Below are positions 17,573 through 25,574 of a stretch of DNA of 48,258 nt, one piece after another. Each line of letters starts with the position of its first letter. The first letter of the stretch is position 1. Location: NCBI GenBank assembly GCA_022822785.1, contig JAJEAL010000018.1, positions 1 through 48,258 on the forward strand, written 5' to 3'. This DNA comes from Candidatus Poribacteria bacterium (lineage in GTDB: Bacteria > Poribacteria > WGA-4E > PCPOR2b). Made by a program: the position numbers and the translations under genes. Below the pieces are notes generated by a model that made no database searches, had not been told where the DNA came from, and saw only the letters and a program-made list of their open reading frames with translations.

Positions 17573-18832
17573 ATGGCAAATCCTTTTCGTGTTGCTGCTA
17601 TTGTAACCACCTTTTTTCCGAACAGTCATGCCGGCGTGATAGTGCCCAAATTCCTGCACGGCTTCTCTACCGACGATGGACTGATTGCACCGCGCACCCA
17701 GCTCGCCTCACTCTTCATTGACCAGATCCACCAGAATGATGTTGGTCGGCAGATTGCTCACGAATACGAGGTTCCCATCTACGAGAGCATTCGTGCCGCG
17801 CTCACGCTTGGCGGGGATCGCTTGGCTGTGGAGGCAGTGCTGCTCATCGGTGAGCACGGTGACTACCCGCGCTCTGTCCTTGGTCAAGAGATGCTGCCAC
17901 GGCGGTATTTCTTCGAGCAAATCTGCGGCGTTATCGCTGAGTCCGGTCGCCCTATCCCTATTTACAATGATAAGCATCTGTCCTATCGCTGGGACGATGC
18001 CCACTGGATGTACACAACTGCCCAACAATTCAACATACCGCTCTGGGCAGGATCAGCGCTGCCGGTGGCGTGGCGTCGTCCGAACTTTGAGCATCCGCTT
18101 GACGCACCAATCGATGACGCGTTGTCTATCGGGTTTCACATGCTGGAGCGGTACGGTTTCCATGCGTTGGAGAGCTTACAGTGTCAGGTGGAGCGACGGC
18201 AGGGCGGTGAAACAGGGGTCCGTGCTGTTCAGTGTCTGTCCGGTGACGCGGTCTGGCGTGCCGCGGATGAGGGACGGTGGTCATTTGAACTTGCGAATCG
18301 TGCTCTCAACGCGATTGACAATGGACCGGGGCACCTCGATCCCTCACAGGTCGAAGATCCACACATCTTTCTGATTGAGTATCGCGATGGACTGACAGCT
18401 GCTGCGTTAATGCTCGGTGATAACGGCTATGTCCGAAAGTTCGCCTACGCAGCCAAACGGAATGAGGTCGTTGATGCTGTAGAATACCACACCGATTCGG
18501 GAAGGACGCATACGGTTTTCAGCTATTTGGGGTTGAATATTGAGAACTTTTTCCTCACCGGTATCCCACCCAGTCCGGTCGAGCGAACATATCTGACCAC
18601 CGGCATCTTGGAAGCAGGGATGCGCTCCCACGGTAGCGGCGGGGCGCGGATTGAAACACCTCACCTTGCGATACGTTATACTTCCACAGAATCCCAGCCT
18701 CGACGACCCACCAACACTCGCCCAACCGGTGCCTCACTCTCTCCGTGGGAAATCCCGGAGCCGGGAGCTACTCCCGCTGCAGATTCGATTCCCATCGGGC
18801 GTGATGGCACGATTCGTGGACGCCGCCGATAA
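17573..18832 (+). CDS. Conserved protein of unknown function with Gfo/Idh-like opening
   Basis: A 419-aa soluble protein. It opens with a hydrophobic strand RVAAIVTTFFPNSHAGVIVPKFLHGF and continues with VPIYESIRAALTLGGDRLAVEAVLLIGEHGDYP and IPIYNDKHLSYRWDDAHWMYTTAQQFNIPLWAGSALPV in the manner of a Rossmann-like oxidoreductase. I recognise related unnamed proteins from Planctomycetes, Verrucomicrobia and Poribacteria, without an assigned reaction. No GxGxxG motif or catalytic Lys-His pair is obvious. The last ~55 residues are Pro/Thr/Arg-rich and probably disordered. ATG 17573 follows GAGGAGA by about 7 nt; an upstream in-frame TTG would overlap that site. It lies 42 bp after the ImmA/IrrE gene and may be co-transcribed. 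Confidence 0.8.
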   Translation: MANPFRVAAIVTTFFPNSHAGVIVPKFLHGFSTDDGLIAPRTQLASLFIDQIHQNDVGRQIAHEYEVPIYESIRAALTLGGDRLAVEAVLLIGEHGDYPRSVLGQEMLPRRYFFEQICGVIAESGRPIPIYNDKHLSYRWDDAHWMYTTAQQFNIPLWAGSALPVAWRRPNFEHPLDAPIDDALSIGFHMLERYGFHALESLQCQVERRQGGETGVRAVQCLSGDAVWRAADEGRWSFELANRALNAIDNGPGHLDPSQVEDPHIFLIEYRDGLTAAALMLGDNGYVRKFAYAAKRNEVVDAVEYHTDSGRTHTVFSYLGLNIENFFLTGIPPSPVERTYLTTGILEAGMRSHGSGGARIETPHLAIRYTSTESQPRRPTNTRPTGASLSPWEIPEPGATPAADSIPIGRDGTIRGRRR

Positions 18833-18971
18833 GGTCTCGGGGTACGCGTGTCGGAACTATGTCATCATCACACCAAACATCGCCTTCTTTTATCTCTCGC
18901 ACCCCGCAATCCGCTACAATGTGCCACCGATCCATTATTTTAGTAAGCCTAAGTTCCCCGAGTTTCAGTAG

Positions 18972-18990
18972 GCGGGGCATCTTGCCCCGC
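18972..18990. repeat. GC-rich hairpin between convergent genes
   Basis: GCGGGGCA (18972-18979), a 3-nt loop and TGCCCCGC (18983-18990) form a perfect 8-bp stem between two convergent genes. There is no U-tract on either side. It could act as a weak bidirectional terminator or transcript-end barrier. Related GGGGC/GCCCC hairpins occur near 23371-23390. Confidence 0.5.
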
Positions 18991-19009
18991 TCTGTGTCTG
19001 CAGCTTTTG

Positions 19010-19588
19010 TTAGGAATTCCCGGCAGCCATGCCAGCAAGCAGCTCCGGGAGCGAAGCCCACCACGCCTCTTCCCCACTCACACGCAACAGGTGGGTATTG
19101 CCCGGCACATCGTTCGCCCCTAAGCCACGCTCGATAATCTGCGTATGCACATCCTTCTCTAGTCTTTTGGCAAGTCGATCTTCCAATCGCCTGCGTGAAC
19201 GGATTGCAACGACCCCCACAAGCTCCGCCGATGGTAGGTCCAAAAGGAAATCAACGTTCCAGTGTAAAGTCTTGCCCCGGCGCGGCAGCAAATTCCCATC
19301 CCCCAAACCGCATTCCGCAAATCGGTGTATCAGCGCCTCTCGAATGCGATGCGGTTCCCGATCTCCGCTTCGCGTTGCGTGCCGAACGAGCCGCCGCGCC
19401 AGCGTGGTTGCCCCTTTCTCTGCGAGTGCGGAACCGACGTAGGCGTACTCACCAGCGGTCAGCCAAATCAACTTCCCTTTCTTAAACCGTCCGAAGCGTA
19501 ATGCAGCCCCCTTCTTGAGGCGAATCCGCAGGAGGTACGTGCCGGCCTGTGATTCATCACCGATTATAACGATATTTGGAGTTTTCAC
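19010..19588 (-). CDS. DUF123 (GIY-YIG-related) protein
   Basis: A 192-aa protein whose first ~140 residues match the DUF123 pattern: GTYLLRIRLKKG, then GEYAYVGSALAEKGATTLARRLVRHATR and LHWNVDFLL, corresponding to the GIY-YIG-like core (GxYxY...GSA...R..RH) of this group, often fused to or found with endonuclease III in archaea. A catalytic role is not proven for the family. The C-terminal segment with GLGANDVPGNTHLLRV also fits (family members often have a G-S-S-DC... ending; the Cys is absent here). The GTG start at 19588 has only a weak ribosome site. It converges with the gene ending at 18832. Confidence 0.75.
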   Translation of the reverse strand: MKTPNIVIIGDESQAGTYLLRIRLKKGAALRFGRFKKGKLIWLTAGEYAYVGSALAEKGATTLARRLVRHATRSGDREPHRIREALIHRFAECGLGDGNLLPRRGKTLHWNVDFLLDLPSAELVGVVAIRSRRRLEDRLAKRLEKDVHTQIIERGLGANDVPGNTHLLRVSGEEAWWASLPELLAGMAAGNS

Positions 19589-19638
19589 TAAACCACCGAA
19601 TGGGTTAGGTGTCCGGGCTCGGAGATCTTTCCTACACT

Positions 19639-20082
19639 TTAGTCGGGGGCTCTTTTCATCTGAAAATGCGTAGAATTTTCGCCGACGATTGTGAATCCCA
19701 GCCTTTGGTAGAAGGCGGTAGCGCGGGGGTTAATTTTTAGCACCTGAAGTGTCACAGGTTTCTGTTCACGGTCAGCATCGTCGATAATGCGTTTCATGCA
19801 CGCTGCCCCGATTCCCCTTCCTTGGTATTTAGGGAGGAGGTAGATCTGGTCGACGTTGAGCGTATCGGAGGTGTTAGACGTTGACAAGAAACCGACATCG
19901 GTTCCGCGAAACTGGATGATGCGAATGTCTTGTGAAGCGAACCGCCTATCGTGCAGATCTCTTTGATAGGTATCGTCCCAACCCCAAATCTGCTCCACAT
20001 ATTCTCGGAATGCTGCCTTCTTAACGGCGAAAACAAATTCGTTGTCGGTTGCCTGCGCTTTACGAAACTTTAATCCTTCCAC
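19639..20082 (-). CDS. GNAT-family N-acetyltransferase
   Basis: A 147-aa protein of standard GNAT length. Motif A reads DQIYLLPKYQGRGIGAACMKRIID, with Q-x-x-G-x-G/A for acetyl-CoA pyrophosphate binding. It is followed by motif B, VTLQVLKINPRATAFYQRLGFTIVGENSTHFQMKR, with the N-x-x-A-x-x-F-Y-x-x-x-G-F signature. The acceptor cannot be predicted. The start is a GTG ending at 20082. It lies just downstream of the GFA gene, with 9 bp between the coding regions. Confidence 0.9.
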   Translation of the reverse strand: MEGLKFRKAQATDNEFVFAVKKAAFREYVEQIWGWDDTYQRDLHDRRFASQDIRIIQFRGTDVGFLSTSNTSDTLNVDQIYLLPKYQGRGIGAACMKRIIDDADREQKPVTLQVLKINPRATAFYQRLGFTIVGENSTHFQMKRAPD

Positions 20083-20091
20083 TTAGAACCT

Positions 20092-20487
20092 CTATGTTCC
20101 CCCGCGGGAAAATTTATGCAGACCATCAGGGATCTTAGACCATGAGACTGCCATTTCAGTCCAGATTTCTCGTGTGGGTTGTAGATCTTCAGAATTGTCT
20201 AGGGTGCCCGCCTTAATAAACACCATATCGGGATAACGGGTAAACAATTGCGAGCCGCATTCTGGACAAAATTCACGATTCTTTGTGATGCCCTGGTCAT
20301 TCGTAGATTCGTATCCCTTGGTTTTACCGCTCAGTTGAAACGTGCTCGCTGGTACGCGAACTCCGACGTTGAAAGCGCTGCCCGTGACCCTACGGCAATC
20401 ATCACAGTGGCAATAAGTCACAGATAGAGGTTCCGAGTCACTTGTATAACTGACTGCCCCACAAAGACATCGACCTGTCAATGACAT
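20092..20487 (-). CDS. GFA-family zinc-binding protein
   Basis: A 131-aa protein of the GFA (glutathione-dependent formaldehyde-activating enzyme-like) fold. All seven characteristic cysteines are present: RCLCGAVSY (C7, C9), CHCDDCRR (C26, C28, C31) and CPECGSQ (C74, C77), forming the two Zn sites. Most family members are not true Gfa enzymes; the activity of S-hydroxymethylglutathione synthesis is disputed even for the founding member. ATG 20487 is preferred over an in-frame start 11 codons upstream because the conserved MSLTGRCLCGAV begins there. It precedes the GNAT gene by 9 bp, forming a small two-gene unit. Confidence 0.88.
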   Translation of the reverse strand: MSLTGRCLCGAVSYTSDSEPLSVTYCHCDDCRRVTGSAFNVGVRVPASTFQLSGKTKGYESTNDQGITKNREFCPECGSQLFTRYPDMVFIKAGTLDNSEDLQPTREIWTEMAVSWSKIPDGLHKFSRGGT

Positions 20488-20598
20488 TGGTAGCCTACCT
20501 TTCCAGATAATCGAATACACTAAACCATTTTAAGCACCGGATTCGCCCAAAATTTCTCACTCAAAGATGGATATGGATTGGAAATATCTAACAGGTTC

Positions 20599-21645
20599 TT
20601 AACCATCACGGTTTTGCCAATCAATTTCATCGATAGTCTGTGCGGTAAGCACTCTCTCAAAAAGCGAGTCCAAGCGGGAGAGACTCTGTATCAAGTTAAT
20701 CTGGTTGATAACAGATTCAGGAACGGAATCAAATTGGAACCGTACCAGCTTGAGGAGTGCCTCCTGCTTCGCTTGTGTTTCACCTCGTTCAATGAGATGT
20801 TCAGCCATTGTCTGCGCCATGACTTCTACCTCCTCTCTGTCTGATGGTTGTTCAATGTGTTGGTCAACAAGTGTTCTTAGTTCTTCGTGTTCCTCAACCG
20901 GACGACGATGCAAAATCAACAACAGCAGATAGACTATCGCTCGTCGCCGATGCTGCGATTGTGCGTCTCCAAGAGTGTTGATGTGCGACATCGCTTCGAT
21001 TAACGCAGTGCTTATCGCTTCCTTGGCCGCATGTTCCTTTTGCAAAACCGTTAGCAACCAGCCGAGGGGATGGTCAGATTTCGTTAAGTCCGCTTCATCG
21101 GTCTCCTTGACACTTAAAAGCAGTGTATCAAATTGTGGGACAAACCGAGAAAACACATCGGGGAGGTCCATTACTGCATTGAGGGGCAGCGGGGTGTTCC
21201 ATCGCTGTTCACCGGTGTAAAACAGAATCGGGAGAATCGGACGGAAACGCCACTGACTTTTGGGAACATTATTCGATTCCCACTCACGGCGTTGGAAATC
21301 CCAAATCTGAGTCATGTAGAACAACACACGAAATCCCATTGTTGAATCAACCGTAGATTGGTGTTCAATGAGGATATAGATTAGCAGCTCGTCTGTTTCC
21401 GATTCGCCATGCAATGGAACGCTAAATACGAGGTCAGACTCCTGTTCTCGAAGGTTGTCAGGAATAAAACTTCTGTTAATCTGTGCCAGTTGGCTAAAAT
21501 TGATCAACTCCACCAACTCGGTTGCGACGATTTCTACCAATCCTCGGACGTTTTCTTTATCTTGGAATAACCATCGGGCACTCCGGTCAGGAAAATGTTC
21601 AATTCGGATGTCAAAAAAATTGAGTATTTCTGCTTCTTCAGCCAT
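20599..21645 (-). CDS. Rpn/YhgA-like PD-(D/E)XK nuclease
   Basis: A 348-aa protein of the Rpn (recombination-promoting nuclease, putative transposase_31) family. The nuclease core is at residues ~15-150: ESDLVFSVPL holds Asp71, and ELLIYILIEHQS holds the E-x-Q/K catalytic triad members (Glu94, Gln96). FYMTQIWDFQRREWE follows as in family members. The C-terminal half is helical with an MAEHLIERGETQAKQEAL segment, typical of Rpn proteins in cyanobacteria and Poribacteria that end in a short repeated helix region. These genes are multi-copy and mobile-like, but no inverted repeats or target duplications were seen at its ends. It is 33 bp downstream of the Fur-family gene. Confidence 0.85.
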   Translation of the reverse strand: MAEEAEILNFFDIRIEHFPDRSARWLFQDKENVRGLVEIVATELVELINFSQLAQINRSFIPDNLREQESDLVFSVPLHGESETDELLIYILIEHQSTVDSTMGFRVLFYMTQIWDFQRREWESNNVPKSQWRFRPILPILFYTGEQRWNTPLPLNAVMDLPDVFSRFVPQFDTLLLSVKETDEADLTKSDHPLGWLLTVLQKEHAAKEAISTALIEAMSHINTLGDAQSQHRRRAIVYLLLLILHRRPVEEHEELRTLVDQHIEQPSDREEVEVMAQTMAEHLIERGETQAKQEALLKLVRFQFDSVPESVINQINLIQSLSRLDSLFERVLTAQTIDEIDWQNRDG

Positions 21646-21678
21646 AGCTCCTTAGATTTTCAAAATGCTGAATCTGGA

Positions 21679-22095
21679 TCAACTTCGTTCGGTCGCACAA
21701 GTCGGACACAAGCCGTACAACTCTATTTTGTACCTTTGTACTTCAAACCCCCTTGCTTTGAATTGCTGCGTGTTAAGCGGCTCGGAGAGCGGCGCGTCAA
21801 CATCGAGCAACTGATCGCAATCCGTACAGATCAGGTGGTGATGTTCTGCGAGATTCGCGTCAAAACGAGCGTATTCACCGTGCTCCACCTTCCGAATCAG
21901 ACCGAGTTCGGTCAACACGCCGAGACCCCGATAGACAGTACCTAAGCTGATGTTGGGTAGCCGAATCTTTACTGCATCATAAATCTCTTTCGCGCTTGGG
22001 TGGTATTGCTGCTTTCGCACTTCTTCGAGGATAATCCGGCGTTGACGGGTAAATCGATAGCCTTCTTGTCTGAGACCTTCACTTAACTCTTTCAC
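21679..22095 (-). CDS. Fur-family metalloregulator, PerR-like
   Basis: A 138-aa repressor: winged helix (FTRQRRIILEEV...HPSAKEIYDAVK, LGTVYRGLGVL) then the dimerisation/metal domain. Structural zinc cysteines are CTDC (C90, C93) and CPTC (C130, C133). Regulatory-site residues include His32, Asp79 in ARFDAN, and EHHHLIC (His85-87). The RFD-(5)-HxH spacing is closer to PerR than to Fur, so peroxide or manganese/iron sensing is the favoured reading. The start is GTG ending at 22095, with no strong ribosome site. A near-perfect palindrome 30-58 bp upstream suggests autoregulation. Zur or Fur specificity cannot be excluded from sequence. Confidence 0.9.
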   Translation of the reverse strand: MKELSEGLRQEGYRFTRQRRIILEEVRKQQYHPSAKEIYDAVKIRLPNISLGTVYRGLGVLTELGLIRKVEHGEYARFDANLAEHHHLICTDCDQLLDVDAPLSEPLNTQQFKARGFEVQRYKIELYGLCPTCATERS

Positions 22096-22124
22096 ATTTA
22101 CATCCCAAAAGTTGGTATAACGCC

Positions 22125-22153
22125 CTATTGGTAATAATTCCTATTACTGATAG
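22125..22153. promoter_or_regulatory. Palindromic operator upstream of the Fur-family gene
   Basis: CTATTGGTAATA (22125-22136), a 5-nt spacer and TATTACTGATAG (22142-22153): 10 of 12 positions are symmetric. The core GTAATA-N5-TATTAC is of Fur-superfamily box size. It is 30-58 bp upstream of the regulator's GTG, where autorepression would be expected. Confidence 0.65.
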
Positions 22154-22221
22154 GCAGAATTGTACCAAAAAGGAATTGGATAGGTCAAGTTAAAAATGAG
22201 ATTGTCCGCATGAAAAGCGCA

Positions 22222-23286
22222 TTAGGCGAGCGCGCTCAACACAGCCTCTCCGACCTGCGAGGTTGTAGCTTGACCCCCGAGATCCGGTGGGAGGGTCTCC
22301 CCCTTCTCGACTACCTTTAGCACAGCTGTGTCTATCCTGTCCGCTGCCGCTGTCTCGCCGACGAAGCGCAGCATCATTGCACCAGAGATAATTGCCGCCA
22401 ACGGATTAGCAATCTCCTGCCCCATAATGTCCGGTGCGCTGCCGTGAACCGGCTCGAACATCGACGGAAATCGACGTTGCGGATCGAGATTGCCGCTCGG
22501 TGCTAGTCCCATGCTTCCGGTGATAATCGCGCCGATATCGGTAAGGATATCGCCAAACAGGTTGCTAGCCACCACTACATCGAAGTCCTCCGGTCTCCGG
22601 ACGAAATCCATACACGCCGCGTCCACAAGCAACGATTCCGTCTCTATGTCAGGATATTTTTTCGCAACGCGTTCGAAGGCGGTGTCCCAAACGATCATGC
22701 CGTAACCTTGTGCGTTCGATTTGGTGACCGAAGTAACTTTGCGCTTCTTATTGCGTGCCCGTGCCTGCTCGAAGGCGTAAGTGATGACGCGCTCGCTGCC
22801 GTGGCGCGTAAATACGCCGACCTGCACGCCAATCTCTTCGGGGAAGCCTTGGTACTGAAACCCACCGACGTTAGCGTACTCGCCCTCCGTGTTCTCCCGT
22901 ATCACTACCAGATCGATGTCCCAGGCGTCTCTGCCCTTAAGCGGGCCGTTTATACCGGGGTAGAGAACACTAGGTCTCTCACAGACGTACTGATCGAATC
23001 TACGGCGGATAGGCAGCAAAAGTCCGTTGAGCGTTAGGTGATCTTGAATGTCGGGGTGCCCGACCGCGCCGAGATAGATCTGATCGAACTCCGCGAGTAT
23101 ATCGAGCGCATCAGGCGGCATCATGCGCCCGTGTTTGAAATAGTAGTCCGAACCCCAAGGGAACTCGACGAAGTCCCATGTGATAGCATATGTATCGGCG
23201 ACCGCGTTGAGCACCTTCAAACTCTCCTCCATCACCTCGATCCCAATCCCATCCCCTCGAATTACTGCAATTTTGTATTTAGCCAT
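22222..23286 (-). CDS. Tartrate / D-malate dehydrogenase-type beta-decarboxylating dehydrogenase
   Basis: A 354-aa enzyme of the isocitrate/isopropylmalate dehydrogenase family. Evidence: the IRGDGIGIEVMEES opening, LLPIRRRFDQYVCERP with the substrate-binding arginines, VVIRENTEGEYANVGG, the catalytic Lys in VTSVTKSNAQ, and the metal/NAD site NLFGDILTDIGAIITGSMGLAPSGN followed by EPVHGSAPDIMG. The LTLNGLLLPIRRRFDQYV and GGFQYQG features are those of tartrate dehydrogenase/decarboxylase (TtuC) and D-malate dehydrogenase (DmlA), rather than LeuB. It would oxidise a 2-hydroxy dicarboxylate with NAD and release CO2. The ATG has AAAGGA upstream. Its downstream neighbour on the same strand is unrelated to Leu biosynthesis, again favouring a catabolic role. 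Confidence 0.88.
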   Translation of the reverse strand: MAKYKIAVIRGDGIGIEVMEESLKVLNAVADTYAITWDFVEFPWGSDYYFKHGRMMPPDALDILAEFDQIYLGAVGHPDIQDHLTLNGLLLPIRRRFDQYVCERPSVLYPGINGPLKGRDAWDIDLVVIRENTEGEYANVGGFQYQGFPEEIGVQVGVFTRHGSERVITYAFEQARARNKKRKVTSVTKSNAQGYGMIVWDTAFERVAKKYPDIETESLLVDAACMDFVRRPEDFDVVVASNLFGDILTDIGAIITGSMGLAPSGNLDPQRRFPSMFEPVHGSAPDIMGQEIANPLAAIISGAMMLRFVGETAAADRIDTAVLKVVEKGETLPPDLGGQATTSQVGEAVLSALA

Positions 23287-23344
23287 ATTTTTCCTTTCTA
23301 ACGCTACCTGCCTAAGTTGGTGTCTGCTGCTCCCGTGCGGCTGA

Positions 23345-23395
23345 TGCTATCCGAACTCACAAGTTCGTTAGGGGCGGGGTTGCCCCACCCGGGCT
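23345..23395. repeat. Adjacent small hairpins in an intergenic stretch
   Basis: CGAACT (23352-23357) pairs with AGTTCG (23362-23367) over a 4-nt loop. Directly after it, GGGGC (23371-23375) can pair with GCCCC (23382-23386). These compact GC-rich hairpins resemble others in the window (18972-18990). They may terminate or stabilise transcripts between the ceramidase-like and dehydrogenase genes. Confidence 0.45.
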
Positions 23396-23404
23396 ATTTC
23401 TAGT

Positions 23405-24703
23405 TTATGAGCCAGCGAAACCGTTCAGTAATTGCAACGCTGCCTCGACCATCTGTCCACCCGCATCCGGTGCGAGATAGCTGCTCCGCGCTAACCACGT
23501 CTCATAGCCACCGTGCTCGTGCCCAATCTTGGTTGGGACATAACCGGTGTAATCGTTGGCAAGCTCGATGATAAAGGTCGGATCAAGCGGCGAGGCAGCC
23601 TTGAGGTCTATGCCGAACTGACAGAAGATCTCCCCCGTCAACGCAACCACCCCGCAATCGCCGATACGGAACGCTTGAATCGGTGTCGTGCGAGTATCGG
23701 GCCACCCGTTGACTATTATGCGTTCGTGGGCATAGAGTTCGTCGACGGTCGGGTCATCACTTGCGTTTGCCCATATCGCTTCATATTCAGCGAGTTCCGC
23801 ACTAGTCGGCTTCCGTATGCCGCACGTAATTTCTGTCTGTGCCGCTGAGACCCCCATATCGTCGAACATTGGTGTGGTTTGCCACGTGCGCCACACCTCC
23901 GCCGCGACCATCCGGGCGACCTTCCGCGTTCGCACAAAGGGAGCCCGATCCGGCGGTGGGTTATCGACATTGATGTTATTGATGTCGCCAGAGCAACCGT
24001 TAGAGAGCATCGCCACAAATTCCGTGCCCGCCATCTTCTGCAGCTCTTCGGCGAATAACCCAAAATAGTCTGCGGAGATCATATGTCCCGGTGCACCGAC
24101 GTAGTGCAACGCATAGTTGGCAAGGACGGCTATCGGTTCGCCCTCGAGCGTCTCGACGAAAAGCGTGGCGATGTCCGGATCGGTGGGACCAACGGTTTCA
24201 ACGATGTTCGGGTTGTTATACCCCGGATTCATCTTTACTGTACCGTCCTTCATGCGAAACCGCCGATTAAAAACGCAGCGCGGCTCTTTGCCGACGCCGT
24301 AACCGAGTCTCGCCGGTTGGGCGCGTCCGGCCGCTAACTGTACAGCGTCAGCAACGCGAGTCGAAAAGAAGTCGAGATAGCCCTGATCGGGAATCGTCTC
24401 AAATCCCAGCTTCATCGCGGGAGCGGTATGGGTATGAGTGCCTGCTATCAGCACTTGTTCACGTGGAATCCCGACACGTTCGGCGATCAAGGCTTTGGCG
24501 GCTTCGCACGGATCGTAGGGGACACAGATAACGTCGCAAATGACAAAGGCGATTTGCGTCGTTCCATCTTCAATTACCAACGCCTTTGCGTGGAGCTCGT
24601 CGTGGACTTCCGTCGCATGGCGTGCCTTGAGGGAACCTGCAAGGTATGCACCAAGTGGCGGCGTAATATTGGTCTGTGCAGCACCGGCTTTTAGTGTAGC
24701 CAT
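23405..24703 (-). CDS. Neutral/alkaline ceramidase-like hydrolase
   Basis: A 432-aa protein matching the N-terminal catalytic domain of neutral/alkaline non-lysosomal ceramidases. It opens with KAGAAQTNITPPLGAYLAGS, has the zinc-ligand HTHT at residues 90-93 (AGTHTHTAPA), then ANYALHYVGAPG with a further His, and SNGCSGDINNINV. Full ceramidases are ~650 aa with a C-terminal Ig-like domain, which is missing here. The short form without signal peptide is common in Poribacteria and Planctomycetes and is probably not a sphingolipid hydrolase. A strong GAGGAGG precedes the ATG. It lies 21 bp downstream of the bicupin gene on the same strand, so the two are likely co-expressed. Confidence 0.85.
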   Translation of the reverse strand: MATLKAGAAQTNITPPLGAYLAGSLKARHATEVHDELHAKALVIEDGTTQIAFVICDVICVPYDPCEAAKALIAERVGIPREQVLIAGTHTHTAPAMKLGFETIPDQGYLDFFSTRVADAVQLAAGRAQPARLGYGVGKEPRCVFNRRFRMKDGTVKMNPGYNNPNIVETVGPTDPDIATLFVETLEGEPIAVLANYALHYVGAPGHMISADYFGLFAEELQKMAGTEFVAMLSNGCSGDINNINVDNPPPDRAPFVRTRKVARMVAAEVWRTWQTTPMFDDMGVSAAQTEITCGIRKPTSAELAEYEAIWANASDDPTVDELYAHERIIVNGWPDTRTTPIQAFRIGDCGVVALTGEIFCQFGIDLKAASPLDPTFIIELANDYTGYVPTKIGHEHGGYETWLARSSYLAPDAGGQMVEAALQLLNGFAGS

Positions 24704-24724
24704 TTGCTTCCTCCTCGTATCAGA

Positions 24725-25453
24725 TTACCGCGTGTAACGGGCAAAATAGAACGTCTTGAGCGGCTGATCTGTATCATTGATGAGCGTATGCCCTGGATTT
24801 GACGGGGCGACAGAAGCCGCATCGCCCGGGCGCTGTCGGTACACATTTTGGCTCACCACATGGATACCGTTGCCCTCTAGCATATACCACACTTCGTCCA
24901 TATTGTCAGCGTGTCCGTGGGTATCAGGGGTCTGCATCGCATCAATTGTTACCATCAGGACGGAATGCAGCTTCACCAATCCGTCGTCCGATCCGAAAAT
25001 AGGGTGGACGAGATGGGTCCAATGTCCCTGACCGAGTGGACGTTCCCGATAGTTTCTGATGAGTACGTCGTCGCGGGGTGCTCCTTCAGCGTCAGCGAGG
25101 GTCTCTTCCAATATCAGAAACTCTAACGGCGTATCTGCCTCATTTGTCAATATATGCGTCGTCTCCGGCGGCACAATAATGCCGTCACCTTCGCGGACCG
25201 CCTGCTTCAGGTCGCCGCCCTCAAAGATACCGGCTCCATCAACGATATAAAAAATCAGTTGTCGATCGTCAAAGGACGTTGGTATTGATGCGATTCGCGA
25301 TTCAAGGTAACATCGGGAAAAGCTATCAATGTAGTTGAGAATTGCCCCCGGTTTGTGGGGATCGTCGGAATCTTTCTTGGAGAAGATTTCTCGCTTGATA
25401 ATATTGCCGTGCGTAAGACTTGAGGGGGATTGTAACCAACTTCTCATTTCCAT
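24725..25453 (-). CDS. Two-domain cupin protein
   Basis: A 242-aa bicupin. The first cupin (residues ~50-115) reads QLIFYIVDGAGIFEGGDLKQAVREGDGIIVPPETTHILTNEADTPLEFLIL, retaining one His (TTHIL). The second (~165-240) reads TPDTHGHADNMDEVWYMLEGNGIHVV...GDAASVAPSNPGHTLIND, with THGHxDNxDE giving the usual His/Glu metal ligands and GH as the last one. Only the second barrel seems able to bind metal. GGAGG lies 9 nt before the ATG at 25453; another ATG two codons later is less well spaced. The reaction is unknown. It precedes the ceramidase-like gene in a probable two-gene operon. Confidence 0.82.
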   Translation of the reverse strand: MEMRSWLQSPSSLTHGNIIKREIFSKKDSDDPHKPGAILNYIDSFSRCYLESRIASIPTSFDDRQLIFYIVDGAGIFEGGDLKQAVREGDGIIVPPETTHILTNEADTPLEFLILEETLADAEGAPRDDVLIRNYRERPLGQGHWTHLVHPIFGSDDGLVKLHSVLMVTIDAMQTPDTHGHADNMDEVWYMLEGNGIHVVSQNVYRQRPGDAASVAPSNPGHTLINDTDQPLKTFYFARYTR

Positions 25454-25574
25454 TTGTTGTTACCTCCAATTGATTGAAATCTGCGATAGGTTAAAGTCTA
25501 GGGATAGCCAACAAAATTATAGCACGATTCGCGAAAAAGTGAGATCCGAAAATGGGGTGACGCCTCACGAGGGG

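Noticed and set aside
17685-18374. 229-codon open frame overlapping the 17573-18832 gene in another frame
   Set aside because: The composition is Ser/Arg/Cys-rich and lacks any family features, while the overlapped frame has a conserved family pattern and a ribosome site.
20599-21645. Complete insertion sequence around the Rpn-like gene
   Set aside because: The nuclease family is called putative transposase, but no terminal inverted repeats or target-site duplications were found beside it.
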